DNA of 64,000 bases, taken from the NCBI GenBank assembly GCA_963792895.1, contig CAWBYA010000006.1, positions 248,001 through 312,000 on the forward strand, in the 5' to 3' direction. This DNA comes from UBA6912 sp963792895 (GTDB lineage Bacteria; Actinomycetota; Acidimicrobiia; Spongiisociales; UBA5794). Position numbers and translations under genes: made by a program. Below the pieces are notes generated by a model. The model saw only the letters and a list, made by a program, of their open reading frames with translations, did no database searches and had not been told where the DNA came from. Shown here piece after piece: positions 1-8,206 of this stretch. Positions within the stretch are counted from its first letter, which is position 1, and each line of letters opens with the position of its first letter.

Positions 1-748
1 GACGCCACTATTCGCGGCCCTGCCGTGGTGCTCGGCTCCGTGGCTGCCCAGAGGCTTGGGATTCGCGACCTCGACCCTCGCCCCCGGGTGTTCATGGACG
101 GGACCTGGTTCACGGTCATCGGCATCCTCGAGCCGCTGGAGCTGCACCCCGACATCGAGCGAGCAGTGCTCATTGGCTATCCGGTGGCGGAGAAGCTCTA
201 CGAGACGACGGAATCGCCCTCGACGCTCTACGTGCGAGCCGACCCAGCCCTCCTCAACGACGTGGCAGAGGTGATCCCGGCCACCGTGAACCCGCAGTCG
301 CCGGACGCAGTCGACGTGACCCGGCCCTCGGACGCCCTCCAGGCGCGGTCGCGCAGCAGACGAGGCCCTCACCAACCTGCTCATCGGGCTCGGCGCCGTC
401 GCTCTCCTCGTCGCCGGCGTCGCCATCGCCAACATCATGGTGATGTCGGTGCTGGAGCGCCGCACCGAGATCGGGGTGCGCCGCGCCCTCGGGGCGACGA
501 AGCGCCACATCCGCATCCAGTTCCTCTTCGAGTCGGTGCTGCTATCCGGCATCGGAGGCGTGGTCGGCACGGCGCTCGGCGCAGGGATCACCGTCGCCTA
601 TGCCGCCAACCGCGACCTCACCGTCGCCGTTCCACCCCAGGGCATCGCGTTCAGCATCGGCGCCGCGCTGGTCGTGGGTGCCATCGCCGGCCTCTACCCG
701 GCATGGCGAGCGTCCCGCATCCCGCCGGCCGAGGCCGTGCGCAAGTAG
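1..748 (+). pseudogene. ABC transporter permease, MacB/FtsX type, C-terminal part with frame break
   Basis: This is the C-terminal part of a MacB/FtsX-family permease that would act with an ABC ATPase at the cell membrane. The left end is cut by the window. The first ~115 codons read in frame 1 and form the periplasmic-type domain. From about base 350 the homologous reading continues in frame 2 (AADEALTNLLIGLG, then LERRTEIGVRRALGA and a C-terminal PAWRASRIPPAEAVRK). That is the classic end of the FtsX domain, with two or three membrane helices. Restoring one base near 350-353, inside a CGCGC stretch, joins the two frames perfectly. Either the assembly lost a base or the gene is newly broken. 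The family assignment is firm; substrate is unknown because the ATPase partner lies outside the window. Confidence 0.85.
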
Positions 749-752
749 CTCG

Positions 753-800
753 TCCCTGCGTGGATCACCTGCCAGAAACGGCACCCGATCCACGCTGGAA
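753..800. repeat. Interspersed palindromic repeat, copy 1
   Basis: A 48-base inverted repeat with 14-base arms at 753-766 and 787-800 (two mismatches) around a 20-base loop. The arms contain CTGCGTGGATC and GATCCACGC, and the loop carries GAAACGGCACCC. A second, perfect copy lies at 1094-1141 in the same orientation, with the loop sequence also conserved. Conservation of the loop argues for a mobile or amplified REP/MITE-like element rather than a simple terminator. Confidence 0.75.
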
Positions 801-857
801 TGCCGAGTTGTCCCGCCGCCCTACGATGTCGACCCGGATGAGGAGGCTGGATTGAGC

Positions 858-1076
858 ATGTTGGAAGCACTCGAAGGAACCGCGGACACAGTGGCCGAGG
901 TTGCGCTCGGCACGGCGGCGGTGTTGCAGGATGCGGCAACCGTCTCGAAGGAAGCCCGCCATCTGACGAGGGGACTCATCAAGCTGCTCATCGTCGCCAT
1001 CGTGATCGGTGCGATCGTCGGAATCGTGGCGAAGATGCGCGACAACACGCCGCCCGCTGCAGGCCAGACAGGCTGA
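858..1076 (+). CDS. Small single-pass membrane protein, unknown function
   Basis: A 72-residue protein. The start is ATG 858, chosen because AGGAGG lies 8-12 bases upstream. The N-terminal half (residues 1-40) is an Ala/Glu/Thr-rich amphipathic helix, and residues about 46-64 form one strongly hydrophobic helix (LIKLLIVAIVIGAIVGIVA). A short polar tail follows. I do not recognise a family. The gene sits alone between two copies of a palindromic repeat (753-800 and 1094-1141), so repeat and gene may have travelled together. Codon use matches its neighbours. Confidence 0.7.
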   Translation: MLEALEGTADTVAEVALGTAAVLQDAATVSKEARHLTRGLIKLLIVAIVIGAIVGIVAKMRDNTPPAAGQTG

Positions 1077-1093
1077 GCGAGACGCTTGCATCC

Positions 1094-1141
1094 TTCCTGC
1101 GTGGATCTCCTCCCGGAAACGGCACCCGATCCACGCAGGAA
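1094..1141. repeat. Interspersed palindromic repeat, copy 2 (perfect 14-bp arms)
   Basis: Perfect 14-base arms TTCCTGCGTGGATC (1094-1107) and their complement (1128-1141) enclose a 20-base loop. It shares arms and loop with the copy at 753-800. It lies between the convergent genes 858-1076 and 1149-1844, so the hairpin could also act as a bidirectional terminator, although no T-run follows. Confidence 0.8.
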
Positions 1142-1148
1142 CGGAGCG

Positions 1149-1844
1149 TCACCTGCTACTGCGTCGCTCGCCCCGCATCGCAGGGTGGGCCGTCTTGAGG
1201 TCGCGCCAGCTCGTGACCTGCTCCAACTCGCCTGCTTTGCGCTTGGCGAGGTACTCCCTCGTCTCGGGGATCATGGCCACCATGAACAGCACGTTGGCGA
1301 TCACCGCATACGCAACCTCGGGTGGTCCCGCGCGCACGGCAAACCAAGGGATGAGCAGCCACATGCCCATGGTGTAGGCGATGAACATGTCCTTGAGCAG
1401 ACCCACCCCGACGACGATCCCGACAGCAGTCGTGATCGGCACTGCGATCCAGTCGATAGCGAGCAGGCTGCCGTAGATCGGGGTCTGCCCCCGCCCGCCC
1501 TTGAACCGGTGATACACGGGATAGTTGTGACCGACGATCGTCGCGACGGCGACAACGAGGTGGTACGACTCGTCCGGCCAGATCAGCCGCACGACGAGCG
1601 TGGGGACGAATGCCTTCGCCATATCGAGCAAGCCCGTGAACGAGCCCCATTTGGGGCCGCCGCGGATCGCAATCGACGTGGCGGAGACGCCGCCGTATTC
1701 GATGGTTGCGTCGCCGGGCAGGTTCAGCGTGTTCTTCGAAAGGTCCTCGTCCGGGGCGATCCGCCGACCGACGATGCGGGCAAACGAGATGGCACCGACG
1801 AGATACCCGGCCAGGGCGAGGGCGGCGGCGAGACCGAGGTTCAT
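1149..1844 (-). CDS. PlsY-like glycerol-3-phosphate acyltransferase family membrane protein
   Basis: A 231-residue polytopic membrane protein of the PlsY family, whose members move an acyl group from acyl-phosphate to glycerol 3-phosphate. Family motif 2 is clear (GHNYPVYHRFKGGRGQTP, near residue 90). Motif 1, normally SGNxGATN, is replaced by a longer divergent stretch (PGDATIEYGGVSATS). The substrate may therefore differ from standard PlsY. The length slightly exceeds the usual ~200 residues because of a charged C-terminal tail (ELEQVTSWRDLK...). The ATG overlaps the stop of the upstream dikinase-like gene by four bases (ATGA), so the two are translationally coupled. Fold assignment is firm; the exact reaction is inferred and uncertain. 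Confidence 0.75.
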   Translation of the reverse strand: MNLGLAAALALAGYLVGAISFARIVGRRIAPDEDLSKNTLNLPGDATIEYGGVSATSIAIRGGPKWGSFTGLLDMAKAFVPTLVVRLIWPDESYHLVVAVATIVGHNYPVYHRFKGGRGQTPIYGSLLAIDWIAVPITTAVGIVVGVGLLKDMFIAYTMGMWLLIPWFAVRAGPPEVAYAVIANVLFMVAMIPETREYLAKRKAGELEQVTSWRDLKTAHPAMRGERRSSR

Positions 1845-4147
1845 GCGCCCTCCTGGAGCGTGACGATCCCGCGATAGCCGTCGACCGTGACGATCGATCC
1901 GTGCGGGATCCGGGTAGCGCCCCGCACGGACACGACGCACGGGATCCCGTACTCCCTCGCCACGATCGAGCTGTGCGACAACATGCCGCCTGACTCTGCC
2001 ACGACCGCACCCGCCTTGGCGAACAGTGGCGTCCATCCGACATCCGAGTACGGGATCGCAAGGACGTCGCCGTGGTGGACCTCGTCGAAGTCCCCGATTC
2101 CGTTCACGACGCAGACCCGGCCGCGATGATGGCCCCGGGCGGTCGGCACCCCGTGCCACGCCTTCTTGGCAGCGTCGTCCGCGGGCCGGGGGATGAAGTC
2201 GTCCCCGTAGATCACCTCAGGCATGTCGAGGTCCCGCACCTCGTCGATCTCCGCCTTCCTCGCAGCGACGAGACCGGCCGGCGCGGGCTCGATCTCGGTG
2301 CCAACGAGCGCCGTCCGCACCTCGTCGAGCGTCAGATACATGACGTCCTCCGGGGCGTCGATCAGCGCCCGGGCGGTGAGCCGGCGGCCGATCTCCATGA
2401 AGTACTCGCGGAACAGCCCGTACCCGTACGTGTACAACGACGACACCGCCTCGCGATGGTGGATGAACGTGCGGGTCCTGCGCCGGATCGTTCGCAGGAT
2501 CGGTCGGCGCCATGTGGGAACGGCGGATTCGATCTCGACCCACCGCTTGCGACTGCTGCCGCGACTCGTGCCGAGCCGGGTCGCAGCCATGCGAACAACG
2601 GTGTCGGGTATCTCCCGCCACGGTGGGATCGAGAAGTCGTTGCCCGAGTCGCTGAAGTGCCCGAAGCGGTCGAGAAACGCATCAACCTCGACGCGCAGCT
2701 CCACAGGGACGGCGTCGTAGCCATCGCGCAACACCGCCTCTCGTTCGATGCGGTCGAGACGCTGGATGCGCTCGGCAAGGCGGTCGAGATGGGGGTTGGG
2801 GTCGAACGCCTCCAACTCGGCCATGCCTTCGACGAGGTCGATCTCGGCGAGGTCGATGCCCTGCTTGCCGAGGCGGCGGCGCAGCAGGGCCGAGTACACA
2901 TTGGCGAGGAGCGGGGTGACGATGTTCACACCCGCGGCCCGCACCCCGATGCGCTGGAGCGCTGCGACGTCGGCGAGCAGGTCTGCATCACCCATCGCTT
3001 GCTGGTCCCTGGCGGCGTAGCCGGCGTACTCGGCCTCGAGCTCCGGAAGCGCCTTCTCGACCTCGCTGCCGTACCGGGTCTTGCGGAGCGCCATCGCGAG
3101 CATGCGAGGGAGTTTCTTCATTGTCGTGGCGGTGGGTTTGAAACGCGGTTGGTCCGAGCCTGCCGGCAGGCCAAGCAGCAGCTCGAGCGACTCGCGCGGC
3201 ATGCCCATTGCGGCAAACACCTCACCGATGGCCGTCATGTTGAAGTAGGACCGGTAGCCGAAGGACCGGGCAAGATCCTCTGGGGCGATTGCCACGTCGC
3301 CGAGTGCCTCCCGAAACAGGTCGACCCAAGCCTGGTTGACCATCGGCACGTTGACGGACCACACGAGCGGTTTGATGATGCCGGGCATCACCTCCTTCGA
3401 TATGCGCCGGGAGTAGATGGTGACTCCGTCGAGCCCGGTGATCGGCCGAACCTGGACCCACCACAGACGAATCCCGTCGTGCACCCACTCGACGTCCACG
3501 GGAGAGCCGTAAGCAGCTGCGATCTCGGTCAGGCCGGCGATCACGCTGCGGATGACAGCAGGCTCGACGTCGCTCTCGTCTGGGTGTGTGACGAAGTCGC
3601 CCCAGTGCTGCACCCACCGATCGGGTGTCGCGCTTCCCGCCATCATGGCTTCGCCGCTGCCGGGCACCGCCTCAACCACGATCTCGCTGAGACCCGTGAT
3701 GGGATTCTTCGAGAAGCCCACGCCGGACGCCGCCGGCGACACCATTTCCTGCAGGACGGCCGCCATGGTGATCTCCCGGGAATCGCCAGTGTGCTCCCGA
3801 TACGAGGCAACGCTCTCGCTGCGAGCCGAGCCCGCCACCTCGAGCACCGCGTCCACCACGGCGTCGAGGCCGGCCACATGGAGACGAGACAGGAATTGGC
3901 CGGCATACGAGATTGCACCGCCGTCCTCGACGTTGGCGGACGAACGGACGGCGTAGCGTTTCGAGTCGGTGACGATCGGAGCGAGGGCGGTGGCGATGGC
4001 ACGGCGATCACCATCCAGCGATGGCATCACCCACGTGGCCGGCACGGCGAACCCGTGCTCGGCGAGCCACCGCAGTCCCCCGACCTTTCCCCCGAGGCCT
4101 TGGGGAAGGGTGGGATCCATCAGCGGGATCACTTTCGGCTGCTCCAT
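1841..4147 (-). CDS. PEP-utilising enzyme / phosphoenolpyruvate synthase-like dikinase
   Basis: A 768-residue protein related to PEP synthase and rifampicin phosphotransferase. The N-terminal third is a pyruvate-phosphate-dikinase ATP-grasp domain (YAVRSSANVEDG at about 65-76, GVGFSKNP, then VEWVHDGIRLWWVQVRPI). A long helical middle follows. The C-terminus is the mobile phosphohistidine domain, with the predicted phosphorylated His725 in SGGMLSHSSIVAREYGIP. The PEP-binding TIM barrel of full PEP synthases is absent, as in rifampicin phosphotransferases. The acceptor is unknown. The start codon (4147) is 8 bases after a TAGCGT box. Its stop overlaps the PlsY-like gene, suggesting joint action on a lipid or glycerol substrate; that link is inference. 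Confidence 0.85.
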   Translation of the reverse strand: MEQPKVIPLMDPTLPQGLGGKVGGLRWLAEHGFAVPATWVMPSLDGDRRAIATALAPIVTDSKRYAVRSSANVEDGGAISYAGQFLSRLHVAGLDAVVDAVLEVAGSARSESVASYREHTGDSREITMAAVLQEMVSPAASGVGFSKNPITGLSEIVVEAVPGSGEAMMAGSATPDRWVQHWGDFVTHPDESDVEPAVIRSVIAGLTEIAAAYGSPVDVEWVHDGIRLWWVQVRPITGLDGVTIYSRRISKEVMPGIIKPLVWSVNVPMVNQAWVDLFREALGDVAIAPEDLARSFGYRSYFNMTAIGEVFAAMGMPRESLELLLGLPAGSDQPRFKPTATTMKKLPRMLAMALRKTRYGSEVEKALPELEAEYAGYAARDQQAMGDADLLADVAALQRIGVRAAGVNIVTPLLANVYSALLRRRLGKQGIDLAEIDLVEGMAELEAFDPNPHLDRLAERIQRLDRIEREAVLRDGYDAVPVELRVEVDAFLDRFGHFSDSGNDFSIPPWREIPDTVVRMAATRLGTSRGSSRKRWVEIESAVPTWRRPILRTIRRRTRTFIHHREAVSSLYTYGYGLFREYFMEIGRRLTARALIDAPEDVMYLTLDEVRTALVGTEIEPAPAGLVAARKAEIDEVRDLDMPEVIYGDDFIPRPADDAAKKAWHGVPTARGHHRGRVCVVNGIGDFDEVHHGDVLAIPYSDVGWTPLFAKAGAVVAESGGMLSHSSIVAREYGIPCVVSVRGATRIPHGSIVTVDGYRGIVTLQEGA

Positions 4148-4155
4148 GGGCGGTC

Positions 4156-4161
4156 ACGCTA
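4156..4161 (-). promoter_or_regulatory. Candidate -10 box for a leaderless transcript of the dikinase-like gene
   Basis: TAGCGT on the minus strand ends 8 bases before the ATG at 4147, and no Shine-Dalgarno sequence is visible. This is the spacing seen upstream of several other genes in the window. Confidence 0.4.
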
Positions 4162-4432
4162 CCGCTTCGACTTCCCGTACGTCTCGTGCCCCCGGCCGGT
4201 GACGCTGGCGACGGTGAGGGCGAGTCAGCGGAGACGGTGGCAAGGAGGCGGGACGAGGGCTGCGTGACGTCCGTCGAGGCGTGGCATGCGCAGCACGCTC
4301 GCAGTTCCCGAAGGCAACTATCGGCTGACGGGCGTCAGCCGGCACACGTAGCCGGCGGTGTCACCGGCCGCCCTCCAGGCGGCGGATGTTGCCGGACGGG
4401 GCACTCGCCGTGCGTATGGGACTGTGGGCCGG

Positions 4433-4438
4433 TAGGGT
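4433..4438 (+). promoter_or_regulatory. Candidate -10 box for ferrochelatase
   Basis: TAGGGT lies 35 bases before the ATG at 4474. A start of transcription near 4445 would leave a short leader containing the strong GGAGGGGG at 4463-4470. No good -35 element is visible. Confidence 0.35.
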
Positions 4439-4473
4439 CGGCGGCCATCAATCGCAACAACTGGAGGGGGAAA

Positions 4474-5454
4474 ATGGGAGAACGGGTCGCCGTCTTGCTC
4501 ACCGGATACGGCGAGATCGAGCACTACGACGAGTTCGCCGAGTACAACGAGCGGTCGTTCAAGCTGCTCGTGTCGAAGTCGATCAAGTTCCCCGACCGTA
4601 TGATCCCCTTCCTGTCGCGGCGGCTCGAACGAGCGCAGAAGAAGGAGTGGCATGCGGCGAACCACTACCACTCCCCCCACAACGACATCTTCGAGCGGCA
4701 GCGGGCTGGGATCGAACGCCACCTCAAGGCGGCTTACGGTGACGACGTTGCCGTCTACAAGACGTTCAACTTCGTCGAGCCATTCCTCCCGTCGCAGGTG
4801 GTCCCCCAAATCCGTGACGACGGGTTCGATCGCGTGGTCGTGTATCCGTGGCTGGTCGTTGACTCCGTGTTCACGAGTGGTCTCGTTCTCGAGCAGATCA
4901 ACGAAGCGCTCCATCCGGACGGGCGGTGGGTGCGCGACATGCGGTACCTACCGTCGTTCTGGGAGCGCGAAGACTTCCAGCAGCGCCTCGTAGACCACAT
5001 CGAAGAGGGGATCGCCCCCCTGCTCGATCGCTACGCCCCCATCCAGGTTGCCGTGGCGCTGTGCCTCCACGGGTGCCCGCTCGAGACGAAGGGCATGGAG
5101 ACCGGGGTGCGGGAGAGCACTGCGCTGTACTACGCGATCCAGCAGCGGATGATCCGCAAGTTCCCACTCATGAGCCCGGCATGGATGAACCACCCTGTGC
5201 CCGGGAAGTGGACGACGCCGGATGTCGACCAAGCGGCGGAGAACCTCATCACCCTCGGCGCCAAGGCGATCGTGTTCGCCCCGATCGGCTTCGTGACCGA
5301 GAACCACGAGACCCAGCTCGACATCGGCTACACCATCGACAAGGTGAAGGACCAGGTGGAGTGCGTCCACCTCTCAACCCTCAACGACGACGCCGAACTG
5401 CTCCGCCTGGGCGCCGAGTGGATCAAGCCACTCGTCGACGAACTGCGCGGGTGA
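4474..5454 (+). CDS. hemH: Ferrochelatase family protein
   Basis: A 326-residue ferrochelatase, the cytoplasmic enzyme that inserts Fe2+ into a porphyrin ring in heme synthesis. In actinobacteria this is usually coproporphyrin III. The start is ATG 4474, preceded by GGAGGGGG. The N-terminus has the family's LLTGYGEIEHYDEF opening. The C-terminal signature is seen as APIGFVTENHETQLDIGY, matching the usual F-[SV]-[DE]-H-x-E-T-L block with some divergence around the conserved His/Glu pair. Length is normal. No other heme genes are nearby. The divergent active-site block leaves a small chance of a related chelatase. Confidence 0.8.
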   Translation: MGERVAVLLTGYGEIEHYDEFAEYNERSFKLLVSKSIKFPDRMIPFLSRRLERAQKKEWHAANHYHSPHNDIFERQRAGIERHLKAAYGDDVAVYKTFNFVEPFLPSQVVPQIRDDGFDRVVVYPWLVVDSVFTSGLVLEQINEALHPDGRWVRDMRYLPSFWEREDFQQRLVDHIEEGIAPLLDRYAPIQVAVALCLHGCPLETKGMETGVRESTALYYAIQQRMIRKFPLMSPAWMNHPVPGKWTTPDVDQAAENLITLGAKAIVFAPIGFVTENHETQLDIGYTIDKVKDQVECVHLSTLNDDAELLRLGAEWIKPLVDELRG

Positions 5455-5490
5455 GGTTCCGCGACCGGGCACCGACTCGGCCGCCGTCGA

Positions 5491-5496
5491 TAGATT
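5491..5496 (+). promoter_or_regulatory. Candidate -10 box
   Basis: TAGATT lies 35 bases upstream of the GTG at 5526. The GAGGAGG ribosome-binding site (5514-5521) would fall within the resulting short leader. Confidence 0.35.
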
Positions 5497-5525
5497 GCGT
5501 ACTCCAACCCCTTTGAGGAGGGCTC

Positions 5526-5942
5526 GTGACCAACGACGTGAAGGGCAAGGGAACAGCTGAAGATCCGTGGATCCTGCTGACGCCGCCGGGCAAGTCTGAG
5601 TTCGAGGCGTACCGCGACCCGGATGCCGATCCCCCGGCGCTCGTCGTGCAGGTGGGTTCCACGCAGCTCCGCTACCACCTGCGTTGCATCGACGATCTTC
5701 GCGCCATGCTCGCCGCCCACGGGGACTGGATGCCCCTTGGCAATGCCGATGAGCAAAAGGATGCCAAGCCGGCCACTGTCGAGGCGTGGGGACGCGATCC
5801 AGGCAACCCGGTCGGCGGCTGGTACGGACTGAAGAAGGGCCTGCGCGGCCGCTTCGGAAACTACGTCCCACCGGTGCTCGAAGCGCTTGGCCTTGCCGAG
5901 GTGGAGCACAACGTCCGCAACAACCGAATGCGCGCGCTTTGA
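5526..5942 (+). CDS. Conserved hypothetical protein, 138 aa
   Basis: A soluble 138-residue protein starting at GTG 5526, with TTGAGGAGG just upstream. It opens with KGKGTAEDPWILLTPPGKSEFEAYRD and contains STQLRYHLRCIDDLRAMLAAHGDWMPLG, a tight cluster of conserved-looking Trp, Pro and charged residues. The C-terminus (YGLKKGLRGRFGNYVPPVLEALGLAEVEHN) reads like a helix-rich domain. I have seen such proteins only as domains of unknown function in actinobacteria and give no role. It has no signal peptide or membrane segment. Confidence 0.75.
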   Translation: MTNDVKGKGTAEDPWILLTPPGKSEFEAYRDPDADPPALVVQVGSTQLRYHLRCIDDLRAMLAAHGDWMPLGNADEQKDAKPATVEAWGRDPGNPVGGWYGLKKGLRGRFGNYVPPVLEALGLAEVEHNVRNNRMRAL

Positions 5943-6130
5943 TCGTCACCACCGCCGTGTGACCAACCTCCCGGCCGTGATGGCGCACACCGATCAACCT
6001 CGTTCCCAGCAGGCCGGGGAGCCGGTAGTCCACACGTCTCGTCGGCGAGCTGCGGGCGACGACGCCGGCTGCGCCCATCCGCTACCGACCTCACCCTCGT
6101 ACTTCAGGTGACGCGAGCACGAGGTGCAAG

Positions 6131-6619
6131 ATGACTGACATGACAGCTGTGGCAACAGAAACGAGCTGGCTCGACTCGGCAGGGTCGTCGCCGTGGGCAG
6201 GCGAGCCGCTTTTCGCTCAGACCGTGGAGCTGCTCCGATGCGTGCGAGATCACGACTTCGATTCTCTCGCCGCCTTGTGCGACGACGACTTCGGTATCGT
6301 CGACCTGGATCAGACCGGATCCAGCGTGATGATCCGGACACGTCAGGACTGGGAGAACTGGTTCCGGCGCCTCTTCGGCGAGCTCGACACCGCCAACGCA
6401 GCAACCGACTCGGAGATCGTCAACTACCAGTCCATGAAGGGCTCCGAGATGGGCTTCAGCGTTGTCGAGTTTCGCCAGCTTCTCACAGCGGCCGGCCAGA
6501 CAGGCACTTTCGACTGCGTCGCAACCATCGTCTGGAAGCTGACGCCCGATGGCTGGCGAGAAGCCCGCTGGCACGTGTCACTGCTCGCAGCCGACGTCCC
6601 CGAAGCTCTGTCCTCGTGA
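6131..6619 (+). CDS. SnoaL/NTF2-like domain protein
   Basis: A 162-residue protein with the NTF2-like/SnoaL pattern. It has an N-terminal helix pair (FAQTVELLRCVRDHDFDSLAALCDDDFGIVDLD), then Trp-rich strands and a final beta-sheet (FDCVATIVWKLTPDGWREARWHVSLL). Family members are small cone-shaped enzymes or ligand binders, and the sequence does not say which. The start is ATG 6131 with GAGGTG 7 bases upstream; a second ATG at 6140 is possible. It is followed by the flavin reductase after about 15 bases, so the pair may be one transcript. Confidence 0.7.
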   Translation: MTDMTAVATETSWLDSAGSSPWAGEPLFAQTVELLRCVRDHDFDSLAALCDDDFGIVDLDQTGSSVMIRTRQDWENWFRRLFGELDTANAATDSEIVNYQSMKGSEMGFSVVEFRQLLTAAGQTGTFDCVATIVWKLTPDGWREARWHVSLLAADVPEALSS

Positions 6620-6633
6620 GCGGGGAGCACACC

Positions 6634-7188
6634 ATGTCCGACCTGTTCATCCCTGTCGTCCTCGGAACGGCCCGCCCCGGTCGGCGCTCCGCCGCCATCG
6701 CATCGCTCTTCGTCGACCTGATCAAGAACCGCGACGTGGTGACCGAGCTCGTCGACGTCGCCGACTACGGCCTCACCGGAACCGGAGTGGAGCCTGTGGA
6801 GCGTGACCTCGGATACTTCCACGAGCTCACGACTGCGGCCGACGGCTTCGTCATGGTCGCCCCGGAGTACAACCACGGATACCCGGGCGAGCTCAAACTG
6901 CTGCTCGACAGCGAGTACGCCGCATACGCTCGCAAGCCCGTCGGCCTCGTCAGTGTCTCCAGCGGCCTCATAGGTGGAGCGCGCATGATCGAGCAGCTGC
7001 GGCTCGTGACCACAGCGCTCCGTATGGTCCCCGTGTCGCCTGCTGTCCACGTCCCCGAGGTGAGCACAGCACTCGACGAGCAGGGAGGGTTCGCGTCACC
7101 GTCGCTCAGGGGCGCCGCCGACGACATGCTCGACGAAGTCGAGTGGTACGCACGAACGTTGCGCCGGCCCCGAAACGGGCGCGGTTGA
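6634..7188 (+). CDS. NADPH-dependent FMN reductase family protein
   Basis: A 184-residue flavodoxin-fold reductase. It shows the phosphate-binding loop (VVLGTARPGRRSAAIA) and the family signature APEYNHGYPGELKLLLD, with the conserved Pro-Glu-Tyr-Asn. Members pass electrons from NAD(P)H through FMN to quinones, azo dyes or metals. ATG 6634 is chosen because GGGGAG lies 4-9 bases upstream. A GTG at 6616 overlaps the preceding stop and would add six residues. It is probably co-transcribed with the NTF2-like gene. Substrate unknown. Confidence 0.8.
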   Translation: MSDLFIPVVLGTARPGRRSAAIASLFVDLIKNRDVVTELVDVADYGLTGTGVEPVERDLGYFHELTTAADGFVMVAPEYNHGYPGELKLLLDSEYAAYARKPVGLVSVSSGLIGGARMIEQLRLVTTALRMVPVSPAVHVPEVSTALDEQGGFASPSLRGAADDMLDEVEWYARTLRRPRNGRG

Positions 7189-7194
7189 GCGCCC

Positions 7195-7226
7195 TACGCT
7201 CCGACTCGATGCCGGAGCAGGCGTGA
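7195..7226 (+). promoter_or_regulatory. Candidate leaderless mini-ORF (MPEQA) upstream of the epimerase
   Basis: TACGCT at 7195-7200 is followed after 8 bases by ATG 7209, which opens a five-codon frame (MPEQA). Its TGA (7224-7226) overlaps the GTG start of the epimerase at 7223. This geometry would couple translation of a leaderless mini-ORF to the downstream gene. It may be chance. Confidence 0.25.
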
Positions 7227-8206
7227 AGAACGTCCTCGTCACCGGCGGAACGGGATTCATCGGCGTCGAACTGATACGGCTCCTGGCGGAGTCCGGGTTG
7301 CGACCTCGCGTTCTGGTGCGCCGCCCCCATCGGGCGGCACTCCTCAACGTGTTCGACGTCGAACTGGTGCAGGGTGATCTGGCCGTACCCTCCTCACTCG
7401 ATCGGGCGCTCCACGGCATCGACACGGTGTTCCACCTCGGTGGGCGAGCGAGCTTCGAGTCGTACCGGCGCCTGCGGCCGACCATCGTGGGTGGCACCGT
7501 CGAACTGGGTCGGCGGGCCGCCGGAGCCGGCGTCGAGCACTTCGTCTTCGCCAGCAGCCTGTTCGTCTACGGCGACGAGGCGCGCCCCATCGATGCCACG
7601 ACGCCTCCCGACCCTGTGCTCGGCTACGGCATCGCCAAACTCGAGGCGGAGGGCGAGTTGGAGAGGACTGCGGCCTCATCCGGCATGTCGGTTGCGAGCC
7701 TGCGTCTCCCCCACGTGTACGGGGCGCAATCGATCCTCTTCAAGCAAGTTCGCAGCGGAGTGGCCATCTTCCCGGGCAGGATGGCCAACCGGTGTGGCCA
7801 GCTCCACGTCACCGACGCAGCACGCATCGTCGCAGCGGTCGGCGAAGCGAGGTGGGCGGGGCGCTCGGCCGTCGCAGACGACGAGATCGTCACCTGGTCG
7901 CAGTACTTCGAGGTGCTGCGAACGCTCTACCCCTACTTTCGACTGATTCCGCTTCCCCGATGGCTCGCATTGGCCGGCGCCGCCGGTCTCGAACCTCTGC
8001 TCTCCGGGCGCAACCGCCCCACCCTCTACACGAAGGACACCGTGATCGGCTTCAACCTCGAAGTGCCGGTGCAGCCGGGGCTCGTCTGGCGCGATGTCGG
8101 CATGGCGCCTCGCTATCCGAGCATCCATGAGGGCATCCCTGCAGCCCTCGACGGCTACGTCCAATACCGATGGCGTCATCCCTTGTTGGACCACCGCAGA
8201 GACTGA
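7223..8206 (+). CDS. NAD-dependent epimerase/dehydratase (extended SDR)
   Basis: A 327-residue extended short-chain dehydrogenase. The NAD-binding Rossmann motif GGTGFIG lies at residues 8-14, and the catalytic Tyr-x3-Lys is seen in GYGIAKLEAEGEL. Its relatives include nucleotide-sugar epimerases and 3-beta-hydroxysteroid dehydrogenase-like enzymes. The substrate-binding half is not diagnostic. The start is GTG 7223 with GGAG 10-13 bases upstream. The tail contains a short tandem duplication that runs across the stop codon (8186-8233). Confidence 0.8.
   Translation: MKNVLVTGGTGFIGVELIRLLAESGLRPRVLVRRPHRAALLNVFDVELVQGDLAVPSSLDRALHGIDTVFHLGGRASFESYRRLRPTIVGGTVELGRRAAGAGVEHFVFASSLFVYGDEARPIDATTPPDPVLGYGIAKLEAEGELERTAASSGMSVASLRLPHVYGAQSILFKQVRSGVAIFPGRMANRCGQLHVTDAARIVAAVGEARWAGRSAVADDEIVTWSQYFEVLRTLYPYFRLIPLPRWLALAGAAGLEPLLSGRNRPTLYTKDTVIGFNLEVPVQPGLVWRDVGMAPRYPSIHEGIPAALDGYVQYRWRHPLLDHRRD

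Larger units (their letters stand above)
4148..4473. other. Divergent intergenic region
   Basis: About 326 bases lie between the minus-strand dikinase-like gene and the plus-strand ferrochelatase. The region holds the TAGCGT box at the left end, a TAGGGT box at 4433-4438 at the right, and GC-rich inverted repeats around 4325-4380 (several GCCGGC/CAGCCGG elements). I see no convincing gene. Confidence 0.5.

Noticed and set aside
753..800. Interpretation of the hairpin as a simple rho-independent terminator
   Set aside because: No T-run follows, and a second copy with the same loop exists at 1094-1141, which fits a dispersed repeat better.
2072..4267. A ~730-codon open frame on the plus strand opposite the dikinase-like gene
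   Set aside because: It is the antisense shadow of a clear family member. The translation is rich in His, Arg and Pro with no recognisable motif, as expected from GC-rich codon bias.
4021..4473. N-terminal extension of ferrochelatase to upstream starts
   Set aside because: The extension has no family similarity, while ATG 4474 has a strong GGAGGGGG and the correct N-terminus.
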